From assembly GCA_030549775.1 (NCBI GenBank), contig CM060172.1, positions 1,489,623 to 1,553,622 of the forward strand: a stretch of DNA of 64,000 nucleotides. Direction: 5' to 3'. A program made the position numbers and the translations under genes. Each line of letters starts with the position of its first letter. Position 1 is the first letter of the stretch. This document shows positions 57,901-64,000 of this stretch, one piece after another. The stretch is from Tamarix chinensis (lineage: Eukaryota > Streptophyta > Magnoliopsida > Caryophyllales > Tamaricaceae). Below the pieces are notes generated by a model. That model was not told where the DNA came from, did no database searches, and worked only from the letters and a program-made list of their open reading frames with translations.

Positions 57901-60567
57901 TAATCCCTGAACCCGACCCGATCCCCGCAGGAATCAAATCCCCATATTCGACCTGATCCTCAATCTATTTTTCATCCTTGATTTATTCCCTGACTTTGAA
58001 ATTCGACTCGATCCCCGAAACCCGACTTTATACTCGATCCCCAATTCCATCCCTGATCCTCAAGCTTTTTTTTTTTTAATATTATACTTTTAATTTATAT
58101 TCTATAAAAAAATTATATATATATATATAATTATATAAAAAAATATAAAAAATATTCGGGGTGGGTTTGGGGATGGGGACCCCAACTCGTCCCTGAAAAA
58201 ATTCCCGTTAAAAATCCTTGAACCCAAACTCAATCCCCGAATACTCTCCCCGAGTCTGAACCCGAATGGGGAATCCCCGAGGAGGCCCCAAACCCGTAGG
58301 GAAAATTGCTATCCCTAGTAATAAGAGGCTAAAAAGAGTCAAAATAATTGTTAACTCTCCGACCTCCCTCTAGTTTCTGCTCTCTCTAGTTCTCACAAAC
58401 CATAACCCTAATTTCATCACATGCAAGTCAATCAAGTCTCTTCAATTAGCCTAACACCTTACCTTGATTTCATTTAATTCCATGGGAACTATTACCAAAT
58501 CATCCAATGATCCTTTTGTGGCTAGATCCTCTTGTAAGGATCCAAACAGAGAGCAAAAGGCTTTCCAAAACCAAGATTTAATAGTTGCGTCCAGTCTGCT
58601 TCCTAATGGCTTATCTTACAATTTGTGATGACACAAGCTGCAAATTAGGAACATGTACCGCAGAGATGTAGTAGAGATCTTAGGGTCGCTGGTAAATTGA
58701 TACTATCTTCATTTAGGACATTTCTATGCAGATTGTTTTGGCATGTGTAAAATATATTACCTGCAAAGTTCCTAGTGACATTCATTTATGGAAATTATTT
58801 ATGACCTTAACCTTAATGATTGAAGGATTTGTTTAAAAAAAAAAAAGGATTTCATAGAAACAGTAAAGACTTTTTGTGTCCATATCTTGTTCATATAACA
58901 AGTACAACTTCAATATTGTGTATTTGTACTGATGAGCATTTCTGTTTTGTGTTATCAAGCATGACTGCCATTGCTGATCTCAATGACAAGTGGGCAGCCT
59001 ATGCAGGTCCTGGTGGATGGAACGGTAAGGCTTTTGAATATAACAATATGGTTCCAATAAGCTGTGAGATTAGGGTTCCATCTAACTGTCATTTTTGTTT
59101 TCAATATATATCGAGCAGATCCGGATATGTTGGAAGTTGGAAATGGGGGGATGACATACTATGAATATCGTGCACATTTTAGTATCTGGGCATTGATGAA
59201 GGTATTTCCAGCCCCCATCTTTGTCTTCTGCAACATTGATAAAAGTTAATGTTTCTTGTAGTTCTATTTGCTAGTGGCAGCAGCAAGGGTGGTTCATTAT
59301 AAAGAGTAAAGATCATGGTTTGGAATCAAGTAAACATTCTCCTCACATTCCACATGAGCAAGCCTTTGTACCTCTCAAAGCCTGTAACATAAGAAAGTTT
59401 CATGCTTTGGACATAATTTCCATATTAGCGGAGATCACTAGAATTCTTTTTAGATGAATTTCATTTACGTATCTCATACTTGGTTTGATATTTTTTGCTT
59501 ACCTTATATTTTGCATAATTCCACTTAGGCACCTTCACATTTGAATTTATTTTCACTGTCCAAATGGGAAAATAAATTGAATTAGAAATAGAATTATTTT
59601 TATGATTTATGTATTTAAGTGAAAATTATTTGAAATATGAAGGTATCTAAGTGGAATAATTAGACCAAATGTTCAGGTACCTAAATGAAAATTATCCATT
59701 ATTTTTTGTTATATCTACAAAGATGGATATAGTCCACTTTTTATCCCTTGACCTTCTAATTTCTGTATGTATACACATGCTTTTCGTGGCATATCACTTA
59801 TCACAGATTTGTGTCATATCTACCTAATTAACTGCTTACCTGAATCATTCATATCAGATGTTGTGTCTCATTTATGTTTCTGTTCATCATAGATTGTTCT
59901 TGCATTTGCAGGCTCCTCTACTGATTGGTTGTGATGTAAGAAACATGACAGCCGAAACTATGGACATTCTGAGTAACAAGGAAGTGATTGCTGTTAATCA
60001 AGGTTTGGTTGTCATTCCCAGGTTCCTTCCCATTCATTGAAAGCAAGGAGTGTAGCTGCTGGCTGGCCTAGACTTGTTTACCTTTGCTAAGAGAAAACAG
60101 GGCTTTCTATTGTTGTACCTTTGAAAATATTGATTCCCTGAAACAAATTGACCCAAAATTTAGCCCTATATATTTCTTAGAAGTCATCTAGGTTTAGGGA
60201 AATCCTGTCTTGTACTTTTGCTGAAGCTAAGGTTTATGTTTCTTTTTGTCCTGACAGACCCACATGGTGTTCAAGGAAGGAAGGTTCATGTCTCTGGTGG
60301 AGATGACTGCCAGCAGGTGCTTTTGTGTTCTTTTATTCTGACAGACTTCCATCACTTCTTGCATTTATGTGGTCTTAATGGATGTTTCATTGGTTCATAG
60401 ATTACTATTTTTTTTTTGTGTTCTAGGTGTGGGCAGGTCCTCTCTCTGGGAATCGTTTGGCAGTTGCCTTTTGGAATAGATGTTCATATACTGCAACTAT
60501 CACGGCTAGTTGGGATGTCCTTGGGCTTCTCTCATCCATCAGTGTCTCCATCCGAGATCTTTGGCAG
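34286..60567 (+). CDS. AGAL: Acid alpha-galactosidase (GH27), 14 exons found, 3' end missing
   Basis: Hydrolyses terminal alpha-1,6-galactose from galacto-oligosaccharides, galactomannans and galactolipids, in apoplast or vacuole. The exons, listed separately, total 1173 nt and join in frame to 391 residues; every intron is GT-AG. Residues 1-24 form a signal peptide with likely cleavage after ANA. The (beta/alpha)8 barrel starts at LTPQMGWNSWN (61-71). The nucleophile is D183 in YLKYDNC; the acid/base is D238 in WRTTDDI, by alignment to the human and rice enzymes. Other GH27 marks are GIYSDAG (145-151), [13 protein letters not shown] and the C-terminal beta-domain. Plant GH27 proteins have about 400-430 residues, so a last short exon is missing; none was seen up to 64000. 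The sequence looks closest to the Arabidopsis AGAL3 type, from memory. The frame is open and catalytic residues intact, so the gene is probably functional despite huge introns 2 (7841 bp) and 9 (14865 bp). Confidence 0.95.
34824..34882 (+). CDS. AGAL: Alpha-galactosidase exon 2
   Basis: Residues 66-85, carrying the GH27 signature [12 protein letters not shown]. Acceptor cag at 34821, donor gtaagc. It is followed by the 7.8-kb intron 2 that contains the inverted retroelement composite. Confidence 0.92.
35170..36193 (-). mobile_element. Inverted composite: left LTR (1024 bp)
   Basis: Minus-strand LTR, starting TGATGCAG at 36193 and ending CACATCA at 35170. It matches the right LTR (41185-42207) as an inverted repeat at roughly 90% by eye. 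Both lie in intron 2, and each sits next to the 3' end of a pol gene. TTAA is found next to each outer end, a possible decayed target duplication. Limits are good to about ten bases. Confidence 0.8.
36194..40050 (-). pseudogene. Chromovirus-like Ty3/gypsy gag-pol, minus strand, integrase deleted
   Basis: From the PBS leftward: gag N-terminus (39934-39668), retrotransposon gag domain (39515-39072), zinc knuckle (about 39010-38953) [13 protein letters not shown], whose last Cys codon has become TGA, protease with [10 protein letters not shown] (38945-38436), reverse transcriptase with [11 protein letters not shown] and YLDDILVYS (38390-37473), with a conserved Trp codon now TAG near 37781, and RNase H with ATCDAS (to 37061) and [10 protein letters not shown]. 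After [19 protein letters not shown] it jumps straight to [16 protein letters not shown], so the integrase core is missing, about 0.9 kb. The PPT (purines on the minus strand) is at 36194-36206. A MITE splits the RNase H. Dead element. Confidence 0.88.
36725..37060. mobile_element. hAT-like MITE, 336 bp, TSD ACTCCATG
   Basis: Terminal CATACAAT and ATTGTATG, with ACTCCATG at 36717-36724 and 37061-37068, fit an 8-bp-TSD element. It breaks the RNase H reading [10 protein letters not shown] exactly, so it came after the retroelement. The inside is dense in CGATATT units (36860-36935) and CCGCGAC-type units. No coding capacity. Confidence 0.82.
40051..40064 (-). other. Primer binding site, initiator Met tRNA type
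   Basis: Minus strand TGGGTATCAGAGCC, one inserted base from the usual TGGTATCAGAGCC of plant gypsy and copia elements. The 5' LTR that should adjoin it (above 40064) is absent; the inverted integrase fragment begins within about 15 bp. Confidence 0.75.
40078..41209 (+). pseudogene. Chromovirus-like integrase fragment, plus strand
   Basis: HHCC zinc-binding region ([17 protein letters not shown], then CATC), catalytic core with [30 protein letters not shown] and [20 protein letters not shown], and GPY/F-like module ([31 protein letters not shown]). In-frame stops at 40208, 40238, 40346, about 40712 and 40829 kill it. No chromodomain is visible. Its stop codon (41207-41209) lies 25 bp inside the LTR, a trait known from CRM-type chromoviruses. 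It starts almost exactly at the point where the minus-strand copy lost its integrase. Confidence 0.88.
41171..41184 (+). other. Polypurine tract
   Basis: AACAAGGGGAGAA just before the right LTR; the mirror copy is at 36194-36206 on the minus strand. Confidence 0.7.
41185..42207 (+). mobile_element. Inverted composite: right LTR (1023 bp)
   Basis: Starts TGATGCAGG after the polypurine tract and ends GTTCA at 42207. Inverted partner of 35170-36193. Contains telomere-like AAACCCTAA text (about 41870-41940) that is shared with the left LTR. Confidence 0.8.
42208..42723 (+). other. Rest of intron 2
   Basis: Non-coding; without the composite, intron 2 would be about 0.8 kb. Confidence 0.7.
42724..42780 (+). 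CDS. AGAL: Alpha-galactosidase exon 3
   Basis: Residues 86-104 ([19 protein letters not shown]) and the first base of D105. Acceptor cag at 42721, donor gtaagg. Confidence 0.92.
42928..42962 (+). CDS. AGAL: Alpha-galactosidase exon 4
   Basis: Short 35-nt exon, residues 105-116 ([12 protein letters not shown]), completing the conserved NIDDCW motif. Donor gtgagt. Confidence 0.92.
43135..43238 (+). CDS. AGAL: Alpha-galactosidase exon 5
   Basis: Residues 117-150 plus two bases of G151. Contains [13 protein letters not shown] and the GIYSDAG strand of the barrel. Donor gtattc. Confidence 0.92.
43338..43410 (+). CDS. AGAL: Alpha-galactosidase exon 6
   Basis: Residues 151-175, [14 protein letters not shown] to FASW, including the conserved GS after the disulfide cysteine. 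Donor gtttgt. Confidence 0.92.
43705..43763 (+). CDS. AGAL: Alpha-galactosidase exon 7 (nucleophile)
   Basis: Residues 176-195, [20 protein letters not shown]183 in YDNC is the catalytic nucleophile of the family. Donor gtctaa. Confidence 0.93.
43853..43918 (+). CDS. AGAL: Alpha-galactosidase exon 8
   Basis: Residues 195-217, [20 protein letters not shown] followed by EW. Contains the FYSICEWG strand. Donor gtaggt. Confidence 0.92.
44011..44094 (+). CDS. AGAL: Alpha-galactosidase exon 9 (acid/base)
   Basis: Residues 217-244 plus two bases of S245, including [15 protein letters not shown]238 is the expected proton donor. Donor gttaat opens the 14.9-kb intron 9. Confidence 0.93.
44490..48595 (+). 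mobile_element. Diverged solo LTR copy H in intron 9
   Basis: Starts TGTAACACTTC with the family's downstream TGGAAGCG motif and an end-proximal stem (ATGTGT/ACACAT, 44584-44607). Its right part matches F: CGACTGGTT-type motifs at 46990-47240 and 48430-48530, then a tail ending GGAGGTACA near 48595. No matching 5-bp duplication is visible (AAATT left, AGAGT right), so the right limit is tentative. Confidence 0.55.
44584..44607 (+). repeat. End-proximal stem-loop of LTR H
   Basis: ATGTGT pairs with ACACAT; starts 94 bp from the TGTAACAC end. Confidence 0.55.
48936..48965. repeat. TA microsatellite
   Basis: Pure TA run in intron 9. Confidence 0.95.
49549..49736. repeat. Foldback inverted repeat
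   Basis: AGATTTCAATTAATCCC (about 49555-49572) and its reverse complement GGGATTAATTGAAATCT (about 49711-49727), extended by A/T runs and weaker pairing, around a loop of about 140 bp. Could be a small MITE; no target duplication identified. Confidence 0.65.
50535..50582 (+). repeat. End-proximal stem-loop of LTR I
   Basis: TGCACCTAA pairs with TTGGGTGCA, nine positions with one G-U pair; starts 88 bp from the LTR end. Confidence 0.72.
51045..51490 (+). repeat. Degenerate hairpin array of LTR I
   Basis: Blocks 51045-51262 and 51350-51490 with CCACTATTTTC and GGTGGAATGG cores; one inter-unit stem reads CTAGGA/TCCTAG. Older and noisier than the others. Confidence 0.65.
51617..53120 (+). repeat. 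339-bp tandem duplication in LTR I, split by LTR J
   Basis: The text from CCACAGACAATCC onward recurs 1168 bp later. Subtracting LTR J plus one duplication copy (829 bp) leaves a 339-bp period. The two units differ at only a few positions. Confidence 0.85.
51698..52521 (+). mobile_element. Solo LTR copy J, 824 bp, TSD ATTAC, nested in I
   Basis: TGTTAATGACA at the left and GGTGTCAACA at the right are inverted LTR ends, with ATTAC at 51693-51697 and 52522-52526. A TATA-like CTATTTATAG at about 52188 lies in the plus-strand sense, about two thirds of the way along. The family is unrelated to the large LTRs; the lineage (copia or gypsy) cannot be told from an LTR alone. Confidence 0.85.
54859..54874. 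repeat. AC microsatellite
   Basis: Short AC run inside the purine-rich part of LTR I. Confidence 0.9.
55546..57825 (+). other. Intron 9 DNA with decayed LTR-family text
   Basis: CGACTGGT-type motifs (56150-56390) and a purine-rich part (57060-57240) run parallel to copy H at 46990-48270, so this is likely another decayed, truncated copy. Ends not found. Confidence 0.45.
57834..58317. mobile_element. hAT-type MITE, 484 bp, TSD GTAATAAG
   Basis: TAGGGATGGGAACGGGG at the left and the matching GCTATCCCTA at the right, with GTAATAAG at 57826-57833 and 58318-58325. Subterminal regions are rich in CCCCGA/CCCGA motifs; the centre is AT-rich. This is a well-known type of plant non-autonomous hAT element. 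Confidence 0.9.
58326..58959 (+). other. Right end of intron 9
   Basis: No element identified; includes the acceptor region of exon 10. Confidence 0.5.
58960..59024 (+). CDS. AGAL: Alpha-galactosidase exon 10
   Basis: Residues 245-266, [20 protein letters not shown] and N. Resumes the barrel exactly where exon 9 stops, in the correct phase, on the far side of intron 9. Confidence 0.93.
59119..59201 (+). CDS. AGAL: Alpha-galactosidase exon 11
   Basis: Residues 267-294, [18 protein letters not shown] to FSIWALMK; the [13 protein letters not shown] motif spans exons 10 and 11. Donor gtattt. Confidence 0.93.
59912..60002 (+). CDS. AGAL: Alpha-galactosidase exon 12
   Basis: Residues 295-324, [20 protein letters not shown] to EVIAVNQ, the end of the barrel. 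Donor gtttgg. Confidence 0.92.
60258..60316 (+). CDS. AGAL: Alpha-galactosidase exon 13
   Basis: Residues 325-344, [20 protein letters not shown], linking barrel to C-terminal beta-domain. Donor gtgctt. Confidence 0.92.
60427..60567 (+). CDS. AGAL: Alpha-galactosidase exon 14
   Basis: Residues 345-391, [18 protein letters not shown] to IRDLWQ, the beta-sandwich domain. It ends at a consensus donor (cag|gtacga) rather than a stop, so another exon must follow downstream. Confidence 0.92.
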
Positions 60568-61645
60568 GTACGAGAACCGCTTAGTCATATGAACTACTGC
60601 TACATGAGCTAGCTGTTGCATTTATAAGTCAAGCTTTTGAGTACAATCCAAATAGTTTTGCTTTTTGATAAATAAGGATATTTTATTAAATAAAAAAACT
60701 AGCTCTTAGTAGCACTATGGTAGACATTCGCCTTACTTTCTAAAAAGGATTTGAAGGTCACTAATCATATACTAGAGCTCAGGTTTCTATTTGTTTGGTT
60801 GTGCTAATCTAATCTGATTCAATTTGAATATGTTGTTATTAATACTCCCTACGTTTACAATATAGGTCACATTAGCTTTTTAAATTTATTTTGAAATGTT
60901 ATGTTGTGAAAACTCTTAAAAATTTAAATGCTGCATTTTTTGTTACTATACCGTTCTATTCTAAAGTATAAATGATTTCAGTAAAAAAAAAGTAAAAATG
61001 ATTTGTGGTCAAGTTTTCAAAATATATTTATGTAATGATATATTACTTATTTTAGTGGTACCCATATTCAAATCAATATTTGAAAAGATCACACTTCCAT
61101 TTAGTTGGCAAGCATTTCATCCAAGCTATTTCACATTACTCTTATTGATAATCCTAGAGTCAATGCACATATGTGAACTGCTGTATTTCTTGTGAACTAA
61201 TAAAATGGGGATAACACATGGTCTCATTCTTTCCCTTATTTGCCCCCTTCCAAGCAATTTAATGACTCGCGTGTTTAATTTCTTCACCACTTTGGGATTA
61301 GATTAATATGCTTGGTCGATTGGGAATTATGAAATTGATTTGATACTCAAGTCTTCTAAGAGGAGGAAGACCACTAGGAACTTCAAATTAAAATATTTAG
61401 TTATATGATTTTGGACATCAAGGGGAAGGGACTTGATATGATTGGGGGAAGATTCAAAGAAGTCCTTGAAGACCAGAATTTAGGCAAGTAAATTATTAGT
61501 AAAGGCATGAGTAATATCCTTTTTCTAACCAAAGAAAGTGGCATTTGTTGCTGTCCATGTGTTTAGGAATTGTAGTACTAGACGCCTCCTTCCTAATAAG
61601 TTTTCAATTTAACCTATTCTTCTTGGACCTATGTAAAGATGGGAC
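60568..61645 (+). other. Start of alpha-galactosidase intron 14
   Basis: Non-coding. I looked for a last exon ending in a GH27-like tail here and further on and found none. Confidence 0.5.
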
Positions 61646-62011
61646 CTAGGAGGCTAGGACATGATTTTTGTTGTCCTTCTGCATTCTATACCTATTCTTA
61701 TATCCTTCATAAATGGCCATTTTATTGGCCCATACTTCTCTAGTTTCACTTAGCCATGAGAGCTTATATGGATGTGGGTGTTTAGGGACTTGCAGATTTA
61801 ACATATAAACCAGATCATTATTAGCAAAATTGATGCAACTGCGGCTATCAATTATGTGCCATCGACACCATTGACATGACAGCAAGTGTGGAATAGGTTT
61901 TCCCTTTGTTCCTGTTTTTGTTCAGCCCTAGTGAGAGAGTTTAGAGGCCTACAACTAATAAATGACTCCATGTTAGGGTACTTAACATCAGATTCATACC
62001 CAAATTCAATA
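61646..62011 (-). pseudogene. Ty3/gypsy aspartic protease fragment
   Basis: Minus strand reads QRENLFHTCCHVNG, then after a frameshift HIIDSRSCINFANNDLVY, then KHPHPYKLSWLSETREV. This matches the plant gypsy protease block [12 protein letters not shown] and HPxPYKLQWL, with the catalytic-loop glycine replaced by arginine. Ends abruptly at 62011, where LTR K begins. Confidence 0.7.
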
Positions 62012-64000
62012 TGTGACACCCTAATTTTAGACCATACAACTTTTAAGAAAATTCTAAGGAGACATTTTTCAAGGGCATTACGCCACATCAAGTATAAGTC
62101 GATAAGTTGGGTGCCCACTGCTTGACTTATACTAAGTGGAAGGCTAATAAAATAACAAATCATTTAAATCAAACCAATTACAAGTAGAAGGAAACCATAA
62201 CAAAATTAGATATTACAAAACCAATGTTGAATCAAGTGTCTAGCTAAACAGAAAGTGTTATCCATTAAATGTAAAATAGAACGTTTCATGCCAATTGAAA
62301 ATGAGAAAAGGAACCGAGGTAGCCTTGATCTCACTCATTCTAACCTCATCAAACAACATCACAGTCAAGCACACCACTCCTTCATTAAGGATCATCACAG
62401 GTTTCAGAACAAGAACCAAGTATATGAACACCATCTACCACACATATATGGCGATGAAGCATGTATCATGTAACCATGCATTAACTCTTTATATGAACGA
62501 TCAATGTTAGTATATAATAAGGCACATGCATAGGAGCCATTTTACTTATCTAATTTTAAGTTATCAAACTTTTGGTTGGATCATCACATAAGTGGGAAAG
62601 TATACCAGCCTCAGGAGGGTCACTCATGGGTCAGCCCATCAAGGGATCCACATAAATATACATTCTTTAGGTGGGGCTACACTCCCATTAAGGGGTCCAC
62701 ATAAATATCACCTTTGTCAATTATTTTCAAGTGTGCACCCCTCGTAAGTGAGACTAAGCTACCCAAAGATTAAATTTGGAGCCTTACCACTTCAATTGAC
62801 ATCAACCAATGGCCATTTGCCACACAATCCTAACAAGCCAGCTGTTAGTTCAGTCTCTATCTACTAGGTTATCTATGCACTGAATAGCAGAATAGATATA
62901 AGAAATGATCGGAAAATTTGTTGGATTACTGGATTGAAGATACTCCAGGAATTAGAGACCCTGGTGTCTCTCGATTCTTCCATACACCATATATCCCCCA
63001 CTCCACATGCCAGCCCCTTCTATACATTCCCTACCGTACTGACCTCCTCTCACCCATGACTCAGCATCTAACAAACTCCCTTACCGAAATGGATCCTGCC
63101 CAATAACCGACAATGATAGCAATAACAGAAAATGATAGCTATCCTAAGGGAATTAACTAACAGAATAATAACTAATAGAAATATAGTGAAAAATAGATGT
63201 GCGGTCCCGCCCATTCATCCCCCTTCTCTGGTGACTCTGCGTCTCACATATGTCCTCTTGATCAATGGCCTATTAGCAACATCACATACTCATTATCAGA
63301 GATCACCATGTAAAAGTCCCAATTCATGGTCTTGTCACTTTAGGTTCAGGTGTCTTAACTATGGGTGACCACGTAAAGCACACCATACATACAAGACTAA
63401 TTTTTATTATTTTTTTATGTCCATCCATTATCCATTTTATATGTCAAGCCTTTCATAGTAAACCATCCATCCAAACATGGCACTAGACCAAAATCTCAAT
63501 CATATATTGAGGCCACCATTTTAATATTCCATATTTATCATCATGTCCTTAACTTTTATTCCAATAAATTACTAAGGTCCATAAATTTTCATAAGGTGGT
63601 TCCAACCAATCCAAATACCATATAATAACATCTCCATATTTGTATAATTCAATTATTTCAAATAAAACCTTTATACATGTTTAAAATCATCACATATAAT
63701 CTTAGGCATAATGGCAGATTTAACAACGTTGCACTCAAATAGGCATAACTCATGCCACAAAAATCCAAACAACTTATGATTTTTGGTATTTTTGTAAATC
63801 TAAATGACGGACCGTAAATTTTTGGTAAACAAAACATGCATGCCTTTAAAATGAGCGAAATTCCAAGCATCTAATCTAATTTATTATAATTTTTGTAAGT
63901 CAATTTCTATAATTTTTAGAAATGATAGTTGAGAAGAATACAAAGAACTTTAGAGTGTTTATTCAACCCTGATAGCTGAGAAGGAATGCCTTCTAACTAG
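62012..64000 (+). mobile_element. LTR copy K, left part only
   Basis: TGTGACACCC at 62012 begins another copy that runs off the window. Its stem-loop (62091-62133) has the best arms of all: AGTATAAGTC/GACTTATACT, ten perfect pairs. A different short repeat, with GGGTC and CCACATAAATAT, is at 62580-62720. It abuts a degraded protease fragment at 62011. It lies downstream of exon 14, probably in the last intron of the alpha-galactosidase. Confidence 0.65.
62091..62133 (+). repeat. End-proximal stem-loop of LTR K
   Basis: AGTATAAGTC and GACTTATACT form ten perfect pairs; starts 79 bp from the LTR end. Confidence 0.75.

Overview
The window is nuclear DNA of a flowering plant, probably a eudicot. 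It holds one multi-exon plant-type gene with GT-AG introns, plant lineages of Ty3/gypsy elements, hAT-like MITEs, and long AT-rich and microsatellite stretches. No bacterial or organellar operon is present, and the species cannot be named from what I can see.

The only clearly intact gene is an acid alpha-galactosidase (glycoside hydrolase family 27), on the + strand from 34286 to 60567. Fourteen exons join without a frameshift into 391 residues with a signal peptide and both catalytic aspartates. The last exon (roughly 30-40 residues) was not found and probably lies beyond 64000. The gene spans more than 26 kb because of two huge introns. Intron 2 (34883-42723) holds a 7-kb inverted composite of chromovirus-like Ty3/gypsy copies. 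Intron 9 (44095-58959) holds solo LTRs and a MITE. The still-open intron 14 contains a protease remnant and another LTR.

Most of the rest (1-11719, 17380-34000, 44490-57300, 62012-end) is one diverged family of very large solo LTRs (about 3-5 kb each). They run from TGTAACACCCC to GGGGTATTACA and have 5-bp target duplications. Duplications are readable for copies B (GTAAC), C (AAGGG), D (ATCAA), F (CTTTT), G (CATGC) and I (ATTAT/ATCAT). The copies are nested: a Tat-type pol remnant is interrupted by M, M by A, and A by B and C; F is interrupted by G; I by an unrelated 824-bp solo LTR, J. Both ends are TG...CA, so true orientation is undecided. I write '+' when the TGTAACACC end is on the left.

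The most unusual signal is inside this LTR family. Every copy has a stem-loop whose near edge lies 79-100 bp from the TGTAACACC end; its arms differ almost completely between copies yet stay complementary within each copy. Six copies also carry a two-block tandem array of short hairpins whose arms change together. Copy G carries six 29-bp units alternating between two dyads. This looks like a structured LTR RNA, or structured DNA, evolving under compensatory change. I know of no description of it.

Other material: a fragment of the plant riboflavin gene RIBA (GTP cyclohydrolase II C-terminus) just left of LTR D, a degraded LINE 3' end at 15.6 kb, a hAT-like MITE with an 8-bp duplication inside the intron-2 retroelement and another in intron 9, a 339-bp tandem duplication split by LTR J, and several minisatellites.
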